Positions 62,026 through 64,000 of a stretch of DNA of 64,000 nt are shown here, piece after piece. Origin of the DNA: Massilioclostridium coli (lineage in GTDB: Bacteria; Bacillota; Clostridia; Oscillospirales; Ruminococcaceae); NCBI RefSeq assembly GCF_900095865.1, contig NZ_FMIZ01000007.1:372001-436000 (forward strand), written 5' to 3'. Each line of letters starts with the position of its first letter. Positions within the stretch are counted from its first letter, which is position 1. The position numbers were made by a program, and so were the translations under genes. The notes under the pieces were generated by a model. That model saw only the letters and a program-made list of their open reading frames with translations, was not told the DNA's origin and ran no database searches.

Positions 62026-63348
62026 ATGTCCATGCCGATTGTCGCAGTAGTGGGAAGGCCAAATGTAGGCAAATCCACACTGTTTAATAAATTGATTGGG
62101 CAACGTATGTCCATTGTAGATGACACCCCAGGTGTTACCAGGGACCGTATTTATTCGGAATGCGAATGGTTAAACAAAAAATTTTTGTTGGTTGATACTG
62201 GTGGTATTGAGCCAAATACAGATGATGTGATTTTATCTCAGATGCGTCGTCAGGCAGAGTTAGCAATTCAAAGTGCACAGGTGATTATTTTGGTGACAGA
62301 CCTTCGGTGCGGTGTCACTGCTACTGACCAGGATGTTGCCAGTATGCTGTTAAAAAGTGGAAAACCAGTTGTGCTCTGTGTGAACAAATGTGATTCTCTT
62401 GGGGAACCTCCTATGGAATTTTATGAGTTTTATAACTTGGGGTTAGGAGAACCAATTCAAGTATCCGCTGCCCATGGTCATGGAACTGGAGATTTGTTGG
62501 ACGCTGTGTTTGAGCATATGCCAGAAGATATGGAAGAAGATTATGAAGAGGATGTAATCAAAGTAGCGGTAGTGGGAAAACCAAACGCTGGAAAATCCTC
62601 TTTGATCAATAAAATTGCCGGGGAAGACCGGGTGATTGTTTCAGATATTGCTGGTACGACCCGGGATGCTGTGGATACTGTAATCGAAAATAAAGATGGA
62701 AAATTTGTGTTTATTGATACAGCAGGAATCCGGCGAAAATCCAAAGTATTGGATCAGATAGAAAAATATAGTGTATTACGGGCGCATATGGCAGTGGACC
62801 GTTCTGATGTATGTGTGATTATGATTGACGCAACCGTTGGGTTTACGGAACAGGACTCAAAAATTGCGGGATATGCCCATGAGCAGGGAAAAGGCTGTAT
62901 CGTGGCCATCAATAAATGGGATGCGCTGGAGAAAGATACCCATACTATGAATGAGTTTACCAAAAAATTAAAGAATGATTTTAGTTTTATGTCCTATGTA
63001 CCATTCATTTTTATTTCCGCTAAAACAGGGCAAAGGGTGCAGGATTTATTCGCTTTGATTCAAAATGTAGCATCACAGAATAGCATGAGGGTTTCCACTG
63101 GTATGTTAAACGATTTGTTGGCGTATTGTACTGCCCGTGTGCAGCCGCCTTCTGATAAGGGAAAACGTTTGAAAATTTACTATATGACCCAACCTTCCAC
63201 AAAGCCACCAACCTTTGTTGCGTTTGTTAATCGGGCGGATTTATTCCATTTTTCTTATCAGCGTTATTTGGAAAACCAAATCCGTGAAACCTTTGGGTTG
63301 GTGGGGACACCAATCCGGTTTATAGTTCGTGAACGAGGAGATAAATAA
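62026..63348 (+). CDS. der: Ribosome-biogenesis GTPase Der (EngA)
   Basis: A 440-residue protein with two tandem G domains: GRPNVGKSTLF, DTGGIEP and NKCD in the first, GKPNAGKSSLI, DTAGIRRKSK and NKWD in the second, followed by the KH-like domain. It acts in 50S subunit maturation. AAAGGAGTGTT precedes the ATG. It is coupled to the DUF512 gene upstream and followed by plsY at 6 bases. Confidence 0.98.
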   Translation: MSMPIVAVVGRPNVGKSTLFNKLIGQRMSIVDDTPGVTRDRIYSECEWLNKKFLLVDTGGIEPNTDDVILSQMRRQAELAIQSAQVIILVTDLRCGVTATDQDVASMLLKSGKPVVLCVNKCDSLGEPPMEFYEFYNLGLGEPIQVSAAHGHGTGDLLDAVFEHMPEDMEEDYEEDVIKVAVVGKPNAGKSSLINKIAGEDRVIVSDIAGTTRDAVDTVIENKDGKFVFIDTAGIRRKSKVLDQIEKYSVLRAHMAVDRSDVCVIMIDATVGFTEQDSKIAGYAHEQGKGCIVAINKWDALEKDTHTMNEFTKKLKNDFSFMSYVPFIFISAKTGQRVQDLFALIQNVASQNSMRVSTGMLNDLLAYCTARVQPPSDKGKRLKIYYMTQPSTKPPTFVAFVNRADLFHFSYQRYLENQIRETFGLVGTPIRFIVRERGDK

Positions 63349-63354
63349 AATATT

Positions 63355-64000
63355 ATGGAAATGACCCCACTTTTTATCCTTTCAATTGTATTGTCTGCCA
63401 TTGTTGCTTATTTCATTGGCAGCATTAATTTCGCCCTTGTTATTTCAAAAGTATTTTACCATAAGGATATCCGTGACTATGGGAGCGGGAACGCCGGTAT
63501 GACCAATATGCTGCGTACTTTTGGAAAATTACCTGCTTTATTTACCTTAATTGGAGATTTGACCAAAGGAATGGTTGCTATCCTAATAGCAAGGCTGCTG
63601 TTTTGGCTGGTAGGAGGAGTTCCACAGTTTGTTTTGGGTGGATATATTGCCGGATTATGTGCGTTTTTAGGGCATGTGTTCCCGATTTACTATGGCTTTA
63701 AAGGCGGAAAAGGGATTCTGGTTACTTCGGGTATTTTAATAATGATTGACCCGTTGACCTTTGGAATCATCTTCCTTATCTTTTTGATTGTATTTATTGG
63801 AACAAAAATTATTTCGATATCTTCTATTAGTGCGTCGATTGCTTACCCAATTGTAACTTGTGTTACCCGCATTATACAGGGTTATGATATTACAACAATT
63901 GTGTTACATACGGCGTTCTCTTTGGCGATTGGCGGACTGGTAGTGTATCTCCATCGTGGCAATATCAAGCGTTTGCTGGCAGGAGAAGAGCCAAAAATCG
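63355..64000 (+). CDS. plsY: Glycerol-3-phosphate acyltransferase PlsY (runs off right edge)
   Basis: The N-terminal 215 residues of the membrane acyltransferase that transfers acyl from acyl-phosphate to glycerol 3-phosphate. The conserved loops GSGNAGMTNMLR and GHVFPIYYGFKGGKG are seen, together with at least five membrane helices. The ATG at 63355 has GAGGAG at long spacing (14 bases); ATG 63361 is an alternative. The end is outside the window. der-plsY order is common in Firmicutes. Confidence 0.95.
   Translation, partial: MEMTPLFILSIVLSAIVAYFIGSINFALVISKVFYHKDIRDYGSGNAGMTNMLRTFGKLPALFTLIGDLTKGMVAILIARLLFWLVGGVPQFVLGGYIAGLCAFLGHVFPIYYGFKGGKGILVTSGILIMIDPLTFGIIFLIFLIVFIGTKIISISSISASIAYPIVTCVTRIIQGYDITTIVLHTAFSLAIGGLVVYLHRGNIKRLLAGEEPKI

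Overview
The window looks like chromosomal DNA of a low-GC, spore-forming member of the Clostridia, probably an Oscillospiraceae/Ruminococcaceae-type gut bacterium. The reasons are the AT-rich sequence, strong AGGAGG ribosome binding sites, many TTG starts, the sporulation genes (spoIIID, a cotJC fragment, cwlD), a ThiT/TPP-riboswitch unit, a PPi-type phosphofructokinase, ECF S components and sortase-type surface proteins. Species identity cannot be read from the sequence alone.

Positions 1-4.2 kb are a stack of mobile DNA. The 3' end of one large serine recombinase (to 719) abuts a tyrosine integrase pseudogene that is cut at its HxLRH motif and also frameshifted. Next come a small ORF and a second, complete large serine recombinase. 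That recombinase ends directly against the C-terminal part of the spore-coat gene cotJC, so the element appears to have integrated inside cotJC.

Positions 4.3-18.8 kb are a patchwork of short units: thiT under a TPP riboswitch, nth, trxB, two GNAT acetyltransferases, a cas-less CRISPR array (8 repeats) apparently read leftwards, an HSL-type esterase, a lipoprotein, a solitary HsdM-HsdS-like fusion protein, a ZIP metal transporter, ferritin, a VanY-like peptidase, a MATE exporter behind a promoter-proximal attenuator, spoIIID and a DeoR regulator.

Positions 19.2-35.2 kb form a rhamnoside-degradation locus. Three giant secreted, wall-anchored alpha-L-rhamnosidase-like enzymes (GH106, GH78, GH106) are each paired with a paralogous AraC-family regulator. 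The last two enzymes share a near-identical 786-bp 3' module (three FIVAR repeats plus sorting signal) exactly 5100 bp apart. No sugar importer or rhamnose catabolic genes lie in the window. A decayed IS200-type transposase and a tRNA-Leu(GAG) close the region.

Positions 36-64 kb are mostly housekeeping: cls-aroE-glycerate kinase; coaX, cwlD, radA and pfp on the + strand; a higher-GC two-gene transporter insert (EamA plus QueT-like protein) at 45-46.5 kb; an alanine symporter; a TVP38 protein; an HPr-like protein without the active-site histidine; mtaB; single-chain purL; a ferritin-like protein; dacF; pgi; a small P-loop protein; yceD-rpmF; a DUF512 protein; der; and the start of plsY, which runs off the right edge.
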